From: Neostapfia colusana
Taxonomy: Eukaryota; Streptophyta; Magnoliopsida; Poales; Poaceae
Assembly: GCA_030760725.1 (NCBI GenBank)
Contig: JASWHV010000019.1
Location: 32,181,944 to 32,245,943 of the forward strand
Length of the DNA stretch: 64,000 nt
Reading direction: 5' to 3'
Shown: one piece after another, positions 45,700 through 56,019 of the stretch
How positions within the stretch are numbered: position 1 is the stretch's first letter
How the letters are laid out: each line of letters starts with the position of its first letter
Position numbers and translations under genes: made by a program
The notes under the pieces: generated by a model
What the model was told of the DNA's origin: nothing
Database searches by the model: none
The model's input: only the letters and a program-made list of their open reading frames with translations

Positions 45700-45897
45700 A
45701 GAGGAAAACAAAGAGTCCTACTTTGATTGGATTTCAAATAAGAGTTTTATTTGATTTGTGTTTGGATCTTAACAACTTATCTTTCAATCGATTTGGTTGC
45801 AGTATTCAACGTAGAAGAGTTCATGTCGGTTTCCTTCGTATCGGGCCCTCGCGCACAGAGAAAAACCTCTTCAGAATCGCGTCCTTCCGCAGGGATA

Positions 45898-46910
45898 AGC
45901 TCCGGAGGCTCCATGTGTCCAGCGGGGGCCTGGGCTTCCCTTTTCCTTGGGGGCGAGCTCTGGTTGTGCTGCGTGTCAGGCGGGCGGGACCTCCCTCTTC
46001 CTCGGAGGCGAGCTCCGCGTGCACCACACGTCTGGCGGGGGGGGGGGGGGGGGGGGGGGGGGGCTCCCTCTCCCTCAGAGGTGAGCTCCGCGTGCGCCAC
46101 GTGTCTGGTGGGTCAGGACCTCCCCTCTCCCCAGAGACGAGCTCCGCGTACGCCATGTGTCAGTGCCGGACCTCCCCTCTCTTCGGAGGTAGCTCCGAAT
46201 GTGCCACATGTCAGTGCCGGACCTCCCCTCTCTTCATAGGTGGGCTCCGGTTGTGCCACGTGTCCTAGCAGCGCCGGTCTTCCTTTCTGCTCAGGGATGA
46301 GCTCCGAGGTCGACACTTGTCCATCAGTGTCGAACCTCCCTTCTTCTCTGAGGTGTGCTCTGAGAATGACACATGTTCAACAGTGTTGGACCTCCCTTCA
46401 TTTTGGAGACGGGCTCTGAGGACGGCACGTGTCAAGCAGGGCGGGACCTCTCGGAGGCGAGCTCCGAGGCTGATACGTGTCCTGCAGTACCTTTTCTTCG
46501 GAGGTGAGCTCAGAGGATGACACGTGTCCACCGGGACGGACCTCCCGGAGGCAAGCTCCGGAAGTGACACGTGTCCAGTAGTGTCGAACCTCTCGGAGGT
46601 GGGCTCCGAGGGTGACACGTGTCTAGTGGGGCCGGACCTCTCGGAGGTGAGCTCTGAGAGCGACACGTGTCCCGTGCGGCTAGTCCTCTCTTTTCTGCAG
46701 TGACTAGCTCCGAAGGCGACACGTGTGCTACGGGGCTGGCCTCGCTTCTCCGCAGAGGCTAGCTCCGGGGGCAACATGTGTCCCACGGGGTCGGAGCTCG
46801 CCCCTTTGACAAAGGCAAGCTCCGAGCCTGCCACGTAGCCAGTTTGCGGCGGACCTCTCCCCCTTTGCGGGGACGACCTCCGAAGGTGCCACGTGGCCAG
46901 CGTGCCGCGG
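45898..46910 (-). repeat. Tandem array of about 19 degenerate units with G-box cores in LTR F
   Basis: Units of roughly 47-60 bp follow a plus-strand pattern of GAGCTCCGAGG, 2-4 bases, GACACGTGTCC, a spacer, CGGACCTC, spacer. I count about 19 GAGCTCCG-type starts and nine exact CACGTG palindromes; others have one-base variants such as CATGTG or CACATG. The array ends about 200 bp upstream of the TATA box in the element sense, so it lies in U3 where enhancers are found. CACGTG with a flanking GTC is a known plant bZIP/ABRE-type site; activity here is inference. Confidence 0.85.
46037..46063 (+). repeat. Run of 27 G within the array
   Basis: An uninterrupted G run on the plus strand (C on the coding strand of F) replaces part of a repeat unit. 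It may be real, able to form a quadruplex, or of uncertain length through sequencing or assembly error. Confidence 0.9.
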
Positions 46911-47053
46911 GAAGTGTCTACGGCGCTCTCGGTGAACTGAAATTTGCTCTTTTTGGCTATCTTTTTGATTCGTTCTCTGTTCCCACTACTTTTAAAATGT
47001 TTTCTCTACATGAAATATGTATGCATGCAGAAATCTAAATTGAGGATGTCACA

Positions 47054-47067
47054 GACCTACACCCCTT
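47054..47067 (-). promoter_or_regulatory. Element F polypurine tract
   Basis: On the minus strand AAGGGGTGTAGGTC directly precedes the 3' LTR (TGTGACATCC). It is less purine-rich than the tracts of B and H. Confidence 0.7.
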
Positions 47068-47101
47068 AAATTGAATCTCGCCCTCGAGATTTGATAGTGG
47101 A

Positions 47102-47577
47102 TTATAGATGAGGGAATTCTGCCTTGAGGTCTTCCTCACACTCCCATGTAGCTTCGGCCTCCGTGTGATGGCTCCATTGTACCTTGCACCATCGGATCAC
47201 TTTGTTCCTCGTGACCCTTTCCTTCACGTCCAAAATTCAGACAAGCTGCTCTACATAGGTCAGATCCTCTTGAAGCTCAAGTTCATCCATCGGTACTTGT
47301 TCTTCCAGAACTCTCAAGCACTTCTTGAGCTGGGATACGTGAAACACGTCATGCACGTCGGAGAGGTGTATTGGGAGCTCTAATTGGCTACTTCTCCTCG
47401 CTTGCCCAAAATCTTAAATGGCCCGATGTAGCGAGGTGCTAACTTTCCCTTGACGTTGAAACATCTTTGGCCACGGATAGGCGATACCTTAAGGTACACG
47501 AAGTCTCCTACTTTGAAATTCAACTTCCTTCGCCTATTGTCCGCATAGCCTTTTTGTCGTGACTGAGCAGCCTTCAA
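47102..47577 (-). pseudogene. Element F integrase C terminus and chromodomain, broken
   Basis: The ORF 47577-47380 carries QKGYADNRRRKLNFKVGD and LAPRYIGPFKIL (GPY/F-type module). After a stop the text continues in other frames with DVHDVFHVSQLKKCL, then a chromodomain-like tail (VQWSHHTEAEATWE) up to a terminal TAA at about 47102. At least one frameshift and one stop lie in between. Confidence 0.75.
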
Positions 47578-47636
47578 GTTCTCCCGTATCGTTTGGACTT
47601 TTTCTCAGCCTCTTGCAACACTTCTGGTCCAAACAC

Positions 47637-48383
47637 TTAGTTTTCTCCGGTCTCGTTCCAAAACAACGGCGTTCTACACCGTCTACCATACAATGCTTCA
47701 AAAGGTGACATCTTCAAACTGGCCTGGTAGCTGTTGTTGTATGAGAACTCGGCATACAGCAAGCTCCTATCCCAACTACGTCCATGTTTCAAGGCGCATG
47801 CTCTCAACATGTCCTCTAAAATTTGGTTTGTCCTCCCGGTTTGTCCATCGGTCTGCGGGTGGTAAGCGGAGCTAAAATCCAGTCGTGTACCCATAGCTTC
47901 ATGCAGCTTCCTCCAGAACCTAGAGGTAAATTGGGTACCCCGATCTGAAACTATCCTCTTCGGGACTCCATGACGGCACACAATTTGCTCCATGTACAGC
48001 TCGGCTAGGTCTGTCATGCGGTACGTGGTTCTAACAGGAAGAAAGTGAGCTGTTTTCGTCAATCGGTCCATGATAACCCAGATGGAGTCATAACCTGACC
48101 GAGTACGTGGTAATCCGATGATGAAGTCCATACTGATGTCTTCCCACTTCCACTCGGGTACATTCAATGGTTTCAACAGTCCAGTGGGTCTTTGATGTTC
48201 GGCCTTCACCCGTTGGCATGTGTCACATAAGGCAACATACTCAGCTATGTCCCTTTTCATGCCATCCCACCAATAACAGGTTTTCAGGTCCTTGTACATC
48301 TTTGTACTGCCGGGATGCAGGGAATAGGGTGAATCATGTGCCTCTTTTAGTATCGTGTCACGGATATGCTTCATGTTAGGCAC
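47637..48383 (-). CDS. Element F integrase core with catalytic Glu replaced by Gly
   Basis: The HHCC module (SLHPGSTKMYKDL, then LCDTCQ) is followed by WEDISMDFIIGLP (first Asp), KRIVSDRGTQF (second Asp) and AYHPQTDGQTGRTNQ. In the last motif the position held by the catalytic Glu in B and H is Gly (codon GGG, plus-strand positions near 47840). This integrase would be inactive even without its frame breaks. The ORF start is internal to pol, and the ORF stops at TAG 47637-47639. Confidence 0.88.
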   Translation of the reverse strand: MPNMKHIRDTILKEAHDSPYSLHPGSTKMYKDLKTCYWWDGMKRDIAEYVALCDTCQRVKAEHQRPTGLLKPLNVPEWKWEDISMDFIIGLPRTRSGYDSIWVIMDRLTKTAHFLPVRTTYRMTDLAELYMEQIVCRHGVPKRIVSDRGTQFTSRFWRKLHEAMGTRLDFSSAYHPQTDGQTGRTNQILEDMLRACALKHGRSWDRSLLYAEFSYNNSYQASLKMSPFEALYGRRCRTPLFWNETGEN

Positions 48384-48502
48384 ACAAATCCTTTTTCCTA
48401 ACCAAAGTGTACCCTTCTCGTCTTGCTTGAAGTCCTTCTCTATGCCTTGTCGGATTCTCTCTTTGATCTCCTTGATTTCCTCGTCCGTTGCTTGGCCATC
48501 TC

Positions 48503-49627
48503 TTATCTCTTGTTCCAGCGAAGAGTGAGTTCCGTAAATTCCATCTCGTTCAAAAACCCGAGATGTAACCGTTCAAACTCCATGCGCAGCTCGGGCGGTA
48601 ACTGCCAAACCGTGAGATGGTGACATGCTCCCTTTCGGCCCAATGCATCAGCTACTACATTGGCCTTCCCGGGGTGATAGTTTATTACGACTTCATAATC
48701 CTTGATGAGTTCCAACCATCGACGTTGCCTCAAATTCAAATCAGTTTGGGTGAATATGTACTTGAGGCTTTTGTGATCCGTATAGATCTCGCATCGGAGG
48801 CCAAGGATATAATGTCTCCAAATCTTCAAGGCATGTACCACGGCCGCAAGTTCCAAATCATGTGTGGGGTAATTCAGCTTGTGTTTCTTTAGTTGTCTCG
48901 ACGTATAGGCTACCACTTGTCCTTCTTGCATTAGCACACATCCAAGCCCTTGTATTGATGCGTCACAATATATGTCAAACCTCTTGCTCACATCCGGCAA
49001 TACTAGAACCGGTGCTGTGGTTAGCCTTTTCTTGAGCTCCTCAAAGCTTTCTTCGCACGCTGGTGTCCATTGGAAGGCTTTTCCCTTCATTAGCAATTCC
49101 ATCGTAGGCTTTGCTATCTTGGAGAAGTCCTTGATAAACCGTCGGTAGTATCCAGCCATCCCAAGAAAACTCCGAATATCCCTCACGTTTTGCAGTTGGT
49201 TCCACTTCAGAACATCTCCCACTTTTCCGGGATCAACCGATACTCCTTCCTCGGAGATGATGTGGCCTAGGAACGATATCTCCTTTAGCCAAAATTGACA
49301 CTTGCTGAGCTTGGCATACAATCGATGCTCTCGCAACTTCTGCAATGTCAATCTCAAATGTTCTTCATGTTCTTCATCACTCTTTGAATACACCATGATA
49401 TCGTCGATGAAAACCACGACGAACTTGTCCAAGTACTCCATGAAAACCTTATTCATGAGGTACATGAAATACGCAGGTTCATTCGTTAACCCAAAAGACA
49501 TAACGGTATATTCATATGAACCATACCGTGTTCGAAAGGCAGTCTTGGGTATGTCGGAGGTCTTAATCTTTAGCTGGAAGTATGCCCACCGAAGATCAAT
49601 CTTGGAGAAGACTCGGGCTCCCTTCAT
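48503..49627 (-). CDS. Element F reverse transcriptase core and RNase H
   Basis: The ORF has VFSKIDLRWAYFQLKI, SFGLTNEPAYFMYL and VVFIDDIMVYSK with the two aspartates, the connection segment (RSFLGMAGYYRRFI), then RNase H: FDIYCDASIQGLGCVL, THDLELAAVVHAL, YTDHKSLKYIF and the end ALGRKG. The order and spacing are normal for plant chromoviruses. A stop at 48503 precedes the integrase, and a break near 49640 separates it from the upstream RT piece. Confidence 0.9.
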   Translation of the reverse strand: MKGARVFSKIDLRWAYFQLKIKTSDIPKTAFRTRYGSYEYTVMSFGLTNEPAYFMYLMNKVFMEYLDKFVVVFIDDIMVYSKSDEEHEEHLRLTLQKLREHRLYAKLSKCQFWLKEISFLGHIISEEGVSVDPGKVGDVLKWNQLQNVRDIRSFLGMAGYYRRFIKDFSKIAKPTMELLMKGKAFQWTPACEESFEELKKRLTTAPVLVLPDVSKRFDIYCDASIQGLGCVLMQEGQVVAYTSRQLKKHKLNYPTHDLELAAVVHALKIWRHYILGLRCEIYTDHKSLKYIFTQTDLNLRQRRWLELIKDYEVVINYHPGKANVVADALGRKGACHHLTVWQLPPELRMEFERLHLGFLNEMEFTELTLRWNKR

Positions 49628-49642
49628 TTGGTCGAACAGGTC

Positions 49643-49828
49643 TTATATACGGGGCAGAGGGTATTTATTCTTGATCGTCACCTCATTGAGAGACCTATAA
49701 TCCACACACATCCTTTGGGTCCCATCCTTCTTGTCCACGAAGAGCACGGGGGCTCCCCATGGTGACGAGCTTGGACGTATAAAACCCTTCTCTAGCTGTT
49801 CCTGAATTTGCTTCTTGAGTTCTACAAG
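49643..49828 (-). pseudogene. Element F RT N-terminal piece, cut by LTR G
   Basis: From ELKKQIQEQL on it reads FIRPSSSPWGAPVLF, DKKDGTQRMCVDYRSLN and NKYPLPRI. Upstream of 49828 the ORF contains LTR sequence of G, not RT. This junction shows G inserted into RT; ACAAG (49824-49828) would be one target copy. Confidence 0.85.
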
Positions 49829-52529
49829 TGACACGACCCCACGGTCTTGTCGAGCCAGGATCACGCTGAGGGGTACTGCGTTGCACAGCACCGGATAACA
49901 CACATCAAAGGTACAAAGCGGAAGCAAAGTTTATATTACATAAAGTAGTTTATGAACATGTTTACAGCAAAATATGTCCAGTCTACACTCACGGGCGTAG
50001 ACTACGCATCAAGTTCACGTTCAGCCCTTGAACGTGTCCTTGCTAGCACACACACACACTAACTCTGCGGCGTGCACGACTCCCACTCGACGGGGTTCCC
50101 CTCCTGGGGTTCCGTCTCCTCTTCGGGAGCCCCTTCCTCATAGAACCCTGCAAAAGCTTCAAACACAAGCAGTGAGCACGAAGGCTCAGCAAGTCTGACC
50201 CGTCTCACCTAAACATGGAACTTCTAAATGAGGGTTGATATGTTACATGAGGTAAAAATCATTTGCAAGGACTCACCTAATTAGTAGAACCTTATTTTCA
50301 ATTTTAGCAGCAGGTTGTGGAGAACCTTACGCTAAGGCACATGAGAGAGCCGCAATCAAACAAGAAACACATTTCTCTCATGTACTTTGCCCAAAGTTGA
50401 AAGGAACTTTAATAAGCTCTAAACTACAGCAAATCATTAACAAGCAAAGTCCATCTTTCAATCAGCAACATTTTAACATGTAACTAGCCTGTTCTTTCTA
50501 CGTCACGGTACAGTGAACAAGTGGTACTCACTGACCGCGAGGGACGGCGATTATAATCGATTTACACCTGCAGGGTTACCCTAATCACCCGTCACGTACG
50601 CCCGTACTCAGTGTTGCCTACAACAACCATCACTGACAGCGTACGCAACCACCTTTCACCCGTCAGCCAAATATTGAACCGGTCCCATCGTCCCGAGCAA
50701 GAGGTCTCTGCACGCGCTCTCAGTGCCACCAGCCGATTTACACCTCGAGCTCTCAACCTACCCTCTGAACGACGGGCAATGCCTCAATACCCAGCTACCC
50801 AAGTTACATCGGTTTCCCGGTTCCCATATATCCGGTAGGTCTTCGGTACTGTTCTAGCTTGTTCAACAGGCCCGCACACGGCTCAGTGCTCAATCGACAC
50901 AAGCGGAGCTATAGCACACAGGCCCCAAAGTCCTGCTGCCCTTACTCTCCGCTCGTTCTCATTTTTCTTGCCATGTGTATCATGAGCTATCTCTACCCGA
51001 GTCGAGTGCCTCAAGCCTATGCTCGCGAGTAGTTCCAACTACTCGACTTGTACCGAATCCTACACTATCTTAGCATTGCAGTAGCTAACAGGGTTTGCAA
51101 TCCTAAACCCAACCCATGGTTTTCTTGGCTATGCATTTGGGTTTACAAACAAGACTCTAATGCAAAGAATAATAGTATTCAAAGATGTGCTCAAAACAAT
51201 AAACATTTGTAAAAAGGTTAATGCAAACCGGAGCTTGCCTTGCTGCTCTTGGTCGTAGGCTAGCTGTTTCTCCGGAGTAACGAAGTCTAGGACTTCGGGT
51301 TCCTCCTCGACCATAGCGACTACATGATAGCAGAAGTACATGTATCAATTTAAATGCATTTGTATTAAGTCTGAACTTGTGAAGCTTATAAGTCCCACTA
51401 GACAGACTCAATGACTATGAAACCTTTACTGTGGCTTGGTTACAACCTAAACAGAGACTTGGTCAAGTTTTAGTTGCAGCAAAGCTCATTTGAGCCCTCC
51501 ACAATTAATTATGTACTTGACCTTAATTGAAGGCTTTTAGGATGTTCTAAGGATTCTCATGAAACAAACTATGACTTTCTGAAAACTAGATTTTCAGAGG
51601 GTTCTAATAGAGTTGGTCTCACTTAATTTGAAGGTTCCTAGCTAAAGATATGAGCTAAACAATTTCAGAGAAAATTATGAAAAAGTTTCTGCACATTTTC
51701 TATTTTCTTTGGAATAGTTCCACTAATCACACCATTAGGTAGATCAAATAAGCTCAAATGGATCTGAAATTTTTATGGTAGTTCAGGGATATTTTGTTGA
51801 ACATCCCAGCAGAATTTCAGGATTTTCCTCCAAAGGATTCTCCAGTTAAAATTCCAAACAGTTTAAATTTTGAGGAATTAATTCTGGAGAAATAAGGATT
51901 TTCATGAAGTGAAACTTGATTTTCTGGAAATTACTCAAAGAGCTGAATCCAACAAAATTTGGTTCACTCGATTTAGGGCTTTCTAGCCAAAGTTATGAGG
52001 ATTTGAAGTTTGAATGAAATCTGAAAATCGGGGGAAAAGTTTAAATCTGCCGGGGCCCGCGGGGACACGTGCTAAACGCGGAGCCAACAGCACACTGAGG
52101 CCCACAGGGTTTTTGCGCGCCAGCACACCCGATCCCGGCCGCAGCCCGATCCCGTTTTAAAATATCTCCCGCTGACAGCTGGGGTCCACCCCCTTCGTCA
52201 ACCTCTCGCCGCCCGCGCTCTGCCGCCGGGGGACCTCGCCGGAGAGCTCGCCGGCAGCTTCTGTGGAGCTTCAAACTTCACGATCTTGGCCTCCCCTGCC
52301 TACTTTCACTCGGGGAACAGGATTCTGGGGTCAGCCCGTCATGACAATGGCCGGTGCATGGTCGGCGACGAGTCGCCGCCTCGGAAAGGCTTCGGCCATG
52401 TCGGCTGACTTCCCTAGCACCTCAACTACTCGAGAAACCGGTCGGGAAGCATCAGTGGACCTCAGGGAAGGTCGACATGAGCTTGAGGAAGCTCGGGGGA
52501 GGCCCGAAGTAGGTCCTCACCGTGCGCCC
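49829..52529 (-). repeat. Element G: LTR (3' part), minus strand, interrupted by H
   Basis: On the minus strand it ends GGGTCGTGTCA at 49829 and matches the 3' two thirds of LTR E (about 25290-27988) along its length, including the conserved block and the GCTCGACAAG segment near the end. At 52529 element H begins. Whether it is a solo LTR or the 3' LTR of a complete element cannot be decided here. No gene is supported; the GC-rich part at 52050-52520 is the counterpart of the GC-rich section of E. Confidence 0.8.
50499..50543 (-). promoter_or_regulatory. Conserved LTR block in G, hairpin-forming
   Basis: On the minus strand CCCTCGCGGT is followed by CAGTGAGTACCACTTGTTCACTG and GTGACGTA. The terminal six bases pair (CAGTGA / TCACTG). 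Confidence 0.5.
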
Positions 52530-52567
52530 TGTCACACCCGGTTTTTCCGAAGAACAACCAAGTGAAT

Positions 52568-52606
52568 ATCACATGTATGCCAGGATCATTTTCTCATACA
52601 TGTGAT
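52568..52606. repeat. Perfect 12-bp inverted repeat in the H 3' LTR only
   Basis: ATCACATGTATG and CATACATGTGAT flank a 15-nt loop. The segment with this hairpin is missing from the 5' LTR at the equivalent place (about 61806). Confidence 0.8.
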
Positions 52607-52869
52607 GAGAAATAGTGAAGCATCATTTATTACAAGCCAGGTGTCGAATATAAATAAGTCTTACATAGCAAGTGTCTCGATGGACAATAATAAGTTCATC
52701 ACAAGTAAATAAACTAGCAGCGGAATATTATTCTCGAGGGCTCCTTCACAGGCGTTGCCTGGGGTCTCCATGAACCTAGAAACCTTCTTCGGGTCCAAAG
52801 TCTTGGTCCTTATACACCACCTCATTATCTTGACCTGAGCAGCAATATAAACCAACAAATATGCAAGGT

Positions 52870-52888
52870 TGAGTACCGATGGTACTCA
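52870..52888 (-). promoter_or_regulatory. Conserved hairpin in H 3' LTR
   Basis: TGAGTACC, GAT, GGTACTCA: eight perfect pairs and a 3-nt loop. Present in both H LTRs and, with a changed stem, in LTR F. Confidence 0.6.
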
Positions 52889-55553
52889 GCAAGTGTGGGA
52901 AAGTTATGTCATGCATGGCTAGAACAAGGGGAGGTTGAACTCATGGTTAAAGCACTACGCAATTAAATACCTATCACCTTAGCTTTTTAAGCACCTACAT
53001 TACTACACAGGTGAAATGGTCCCAATCTCCCAACCCATCATCATAATCAAATAACCATAACATCATTTCCAATGTTAAGCTCCCCGCTTAACATTCTTAA
53101 CATCCAAAGCCATCACTCCTCTAATCATGAATAAGTCCAAGCCGCTCTTGACCGTGAGCACGGCTGTCATGACAGTTTTAACTCTGCAGAGTTTGCACCA
53201 CTGTACCCACATGTAGTGATTTCATCCCCCGTTGCCGGGTGGACTAAAAGAACCTCCATTATGCCAGTGGCTACGAACCACATTCACACTTCCCAGGTGT
53301 GTAGCCAGGAGATCACTACGAAGCCTTTACAAAGGGATTCCCGACGAGCGTGGCCCCACTGAGGTTTCACCCCCAACAGCATACAAGAGGCTCCAACCCC
53401 GCTGCAGTGGCCCCCTCTTGAGCCTTGCGGTTCATATGGTAGCCAGCTGACACCTATTCCCCGCACCATCCAACACACCCATACTACGCCGCGGATACAC
53501 TAATTAATTGGGCAAGCTGCCCCATCTCAGCATGTGGTTTTCACGGTAAAGCCAGGTTACATGCTCCATGAACCGGTCCTTAGGATCCAGGCAAGTACTA
53601 AACACAAACCCGAGTCTCGTGCACCCAACACCAACCAAAACATCCAACTTGCCTTGATCCCTACCTCTACATAACTCACAATAGCTCATTTCAAGAGTAT
53701 GGTAAAATAAACTGATGATCTCATATTCCAAATACCCCATTCTAAGCATGGCTAAGCATATGCATAATAATAAATGACATGATAAAATAAATCCCAACCC
53801 AAGCTACAAGGAAACAAGGTAACGCAATTCTAGGGAAACTTCCTATCATGGGTTTCATATTTTAATTGACAATGCAAATAATTCTAGCTACACATCCTAG
53901 CATAGGATCAAAGTGGTCAAGGACACTTGCCTCCTTCCTGCTGCTCTTGAAATGGGTAGTCCTGATCTTGGAAAGGAAGAACTTGCTCTGGAGCAGGTTC
54001 TACATCATACCATCACACATAGCAAAAGAAAAACAACAATCCATAAGACATAGTTCACACTTCCACTTCAAACAAATCACACCTTCACATTTATGAAAGT
54101 CATTCACAATTATCTGTGTTGTGGTTACTCTATGTGTATTGATCTTTGGCTTACATGTACTTTTAACCATGTGTATATGATTCCTACTTTTGTATTCACA
54201 TTTATGCTTACATACTATATATATGAGTTTCCAATTTAAATAAATTCCTTATATTTAATTACTACACCTTTTAGCTACCAAGCATGCATGAAAGGTATTT
54301 TCCTACTCCATATGTGTCTTCGGAATTTCTACCAACCCTAAACTGAATTCTTTGGATTTTAGAAACTTTATTTATCATTTACTAGTTGCTATATTTTCAG
54401 ATTTATTTTCTATGCCTAAATGTGAACTTTATTATGAAAATAACAAGACACATCATCTAAACAGAATAGGTTCTGATCTAAAATATTTAATAATATATTT
54501 TGACCTTTTCCTCTGATGTAAACTATTTTACATTTATTTTCCCTATTTTTAGAACTATTCTTTACTTAAAAATGTGTCTCTATAACTAATTAAATGTGAA
54601 TAATAAATTAAACAGATTCATTTCAGCCAAAAATCTATTTTTATCACACTCCAAAGTTTTATAAGTACTGAGAAAGTTTTTAATTTAAATTTGACAATAT
54701 GTTTGTCCCACTTTTTAAATTTTAAATACTAGCCACATATTCAATTTCCTAAATTTAATATCAAGCAGGGTTAAAAAGGTAAACTCACCCCACTACAGGG
54801 TCTATAATATTATTTTAACAATTTTCAGGGGTCTAGCTACACATAACAGAGGAGTTTTTCCTAATTTTTATTAAGTCTAGGGGCTAAAACTGATTTTTAA
54901 ATGAATTTACATGATTCTCTGAAGTTCCAGGGGCTAGATCAGAAGTTTCTGGGGCTAGCTCTTATTTCCAGAGAACCCCAGGGGGTAGCACGTAAGATTT
55001 CCAATCTTTATAACGCGGGGCTGACGTGGACCGTCTGATTTAAAACAGACGGCTGAGATTATATCGCCGAACCGGTACGCGGGAATTTAAAGTCTACCGT
55101 GCGATTTAAAATAGACGGCGCACAAGCGGCCACGTCGCTCTGATTGAGCGCGGGCGGCGCTGCCCGGCGGCGCAAGGCGGCGGGAGGCGGCGATCTCGCC
55201 GGAGATTTTCGGATCTTCGGGAATTCTTCCTAGAACTGTGATTTTATGGCATAGATCGGTGGAGGGGAGGTCGGGGATCTCACCTCGGGGGTTTTCCTGA
55301 GCTCGGAGGTCCTGGAAAGGGACCGACGACGAGGTCCGAAGTGAAACCACGGTGAAGCTCGTCGGCGCTGTGTTTGAACCGCAAGTCACCGAGTTTTCTG
55401 CACCTGCAATGTTCCCCGGAGGCGGTGGATCAAGACCAGCGTGTTAGATCGGAATTTCCGAGCATAGATTGGCCAGAATTCGCCGGAGAAGGCTCGGGTT
55501 CTCACAGGAGTAAAAACGGCGGATCGCGTGGCAAAAACAGAACGAGGCCGGGG

Positions 55554-55561
55554 TTTTTATA
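55554..55561 (-). promoter_or_regulatory. TATA box in H LTR
   Basis: On the minus strand it reads TATAAAAA in a CTCTATAAAAACCCC context, about 0.4 kb from the LTR start. The counterpart in the 5' LTR, which would drive transcription, is outside the window. Confidence 0.7.
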
Positions 55562-55975
55562 GAGGGGGGGAGGGCGTCGGGTTGGTTTAGATCGAGCTGG
55601 AGTCTTCAGGGCCCGAAAATCGGCTGGGATACGCGAGAATTCCCGATGAGTTTTGATTCGGGTGAGAGAGTCCCGGCCGACCTGGCACGGGCGCGAGGTA
55701 GAAGAAGGGCTGGCGGGCCCCGCCTGTCAGTGGGAGGAAGGGGGCGCGCGTGGCTGCGGGCTGGCGCGGGTGCTGGGTGGGCCGGCTGGTGGGTTTCGGC
55801 CCACTGGCGGGTTTTTTTCTGTTTCTTTTTTCTTTTTCTATTTCTTTTCTGTTTTGAGTTTAAATTGAATTCTAGTTTGAATTTAAATTGTTGCAAAACA
55901 TGCAACACGTCCAAAATTTTTTAAATTCCCCTCTTGACAGGATTTTGGGTTTTAACAGAATTTTGGGGTGTTACA

Positions 55976-55988
55976 ACTCTACCCCCTT
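55976..55988 (-). promoter_or_regulatory. Element H polypurine tract
   Basis: On the minus strand AAGGGGGTAGAGT directly precedes the 3' LTR start. Confidence 0.85.
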
Positions 55989-56019
55989 AAAAGAAATCTC
56001 GTCCTCGAGATTAGTGGTT

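Larger units (their letters stand above)
43534..47053 (-). repeat. Element F 3' LTR (3,520 bp)
   Basis: On the minus strand it begins TGTGACATCC at 47053 and ends GGGGCGTCACA at 43534. From its start it contains a tandem array of G-box repeats (46910-45898), a TATA box (45691-45699), and near its 3' end a hairpin shared with H (43883-43901). Long ORFs over the array, on both strands, are by-products of the repeats. Confidence 0.88.
43534..49828 (-). mobile_element. Element F: Tekay/Del-like chromovirus, 3' half
   Basis: The minus-strand element has its 3' LTR on the left (43534-47053), a polypurine tract, then integrase, RNase H and RT going right, until LTR G interrupts RT at 49828. Gag, protease, PBS and 5' LTR are not in the window and should follow beyond H. 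It was inserted in the E leader. Its LTR is of a different group from X, C, E, B and G and resembles H. Confidence 0.88.
52530..55975 (-). repeat. Element H 3' LTR (3,446 bp)
   Basis: On the minus strand it begins TGTAACACCCC at 55975 and ends CCGGGTGTGACA at 52530. It matches the visible part of the 5' LTR (61786-64000) closely. It contains a TATA box at 55554-55561, the conserved hairpin at 52870-52888 and an extra hairpin (52568-52606) absent from the other copy. A long AT-rich stretch at 54100-55000 holds nothing recognisable. Confidence 0.92.

Noticed and set aside
45821..46834. Long ORFs on both strands (up to 189 codons) with repeated Ser/Glu/Leu/Thr text, as if a repeat protein
   Set aside because: They coincide with the G-box tandem array in LTR F, occur in several frames and both strands at once, and carry no recognisable domain. 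A repeat unit without stops explains them.
45898..46910. CRISPR-like alternation of repeat and spacer
   Set aside because: Units are degenerate throughout, spacers resemble one another, no cas genes exist nearby, and the DNA is a plant retrotransposon LTR.
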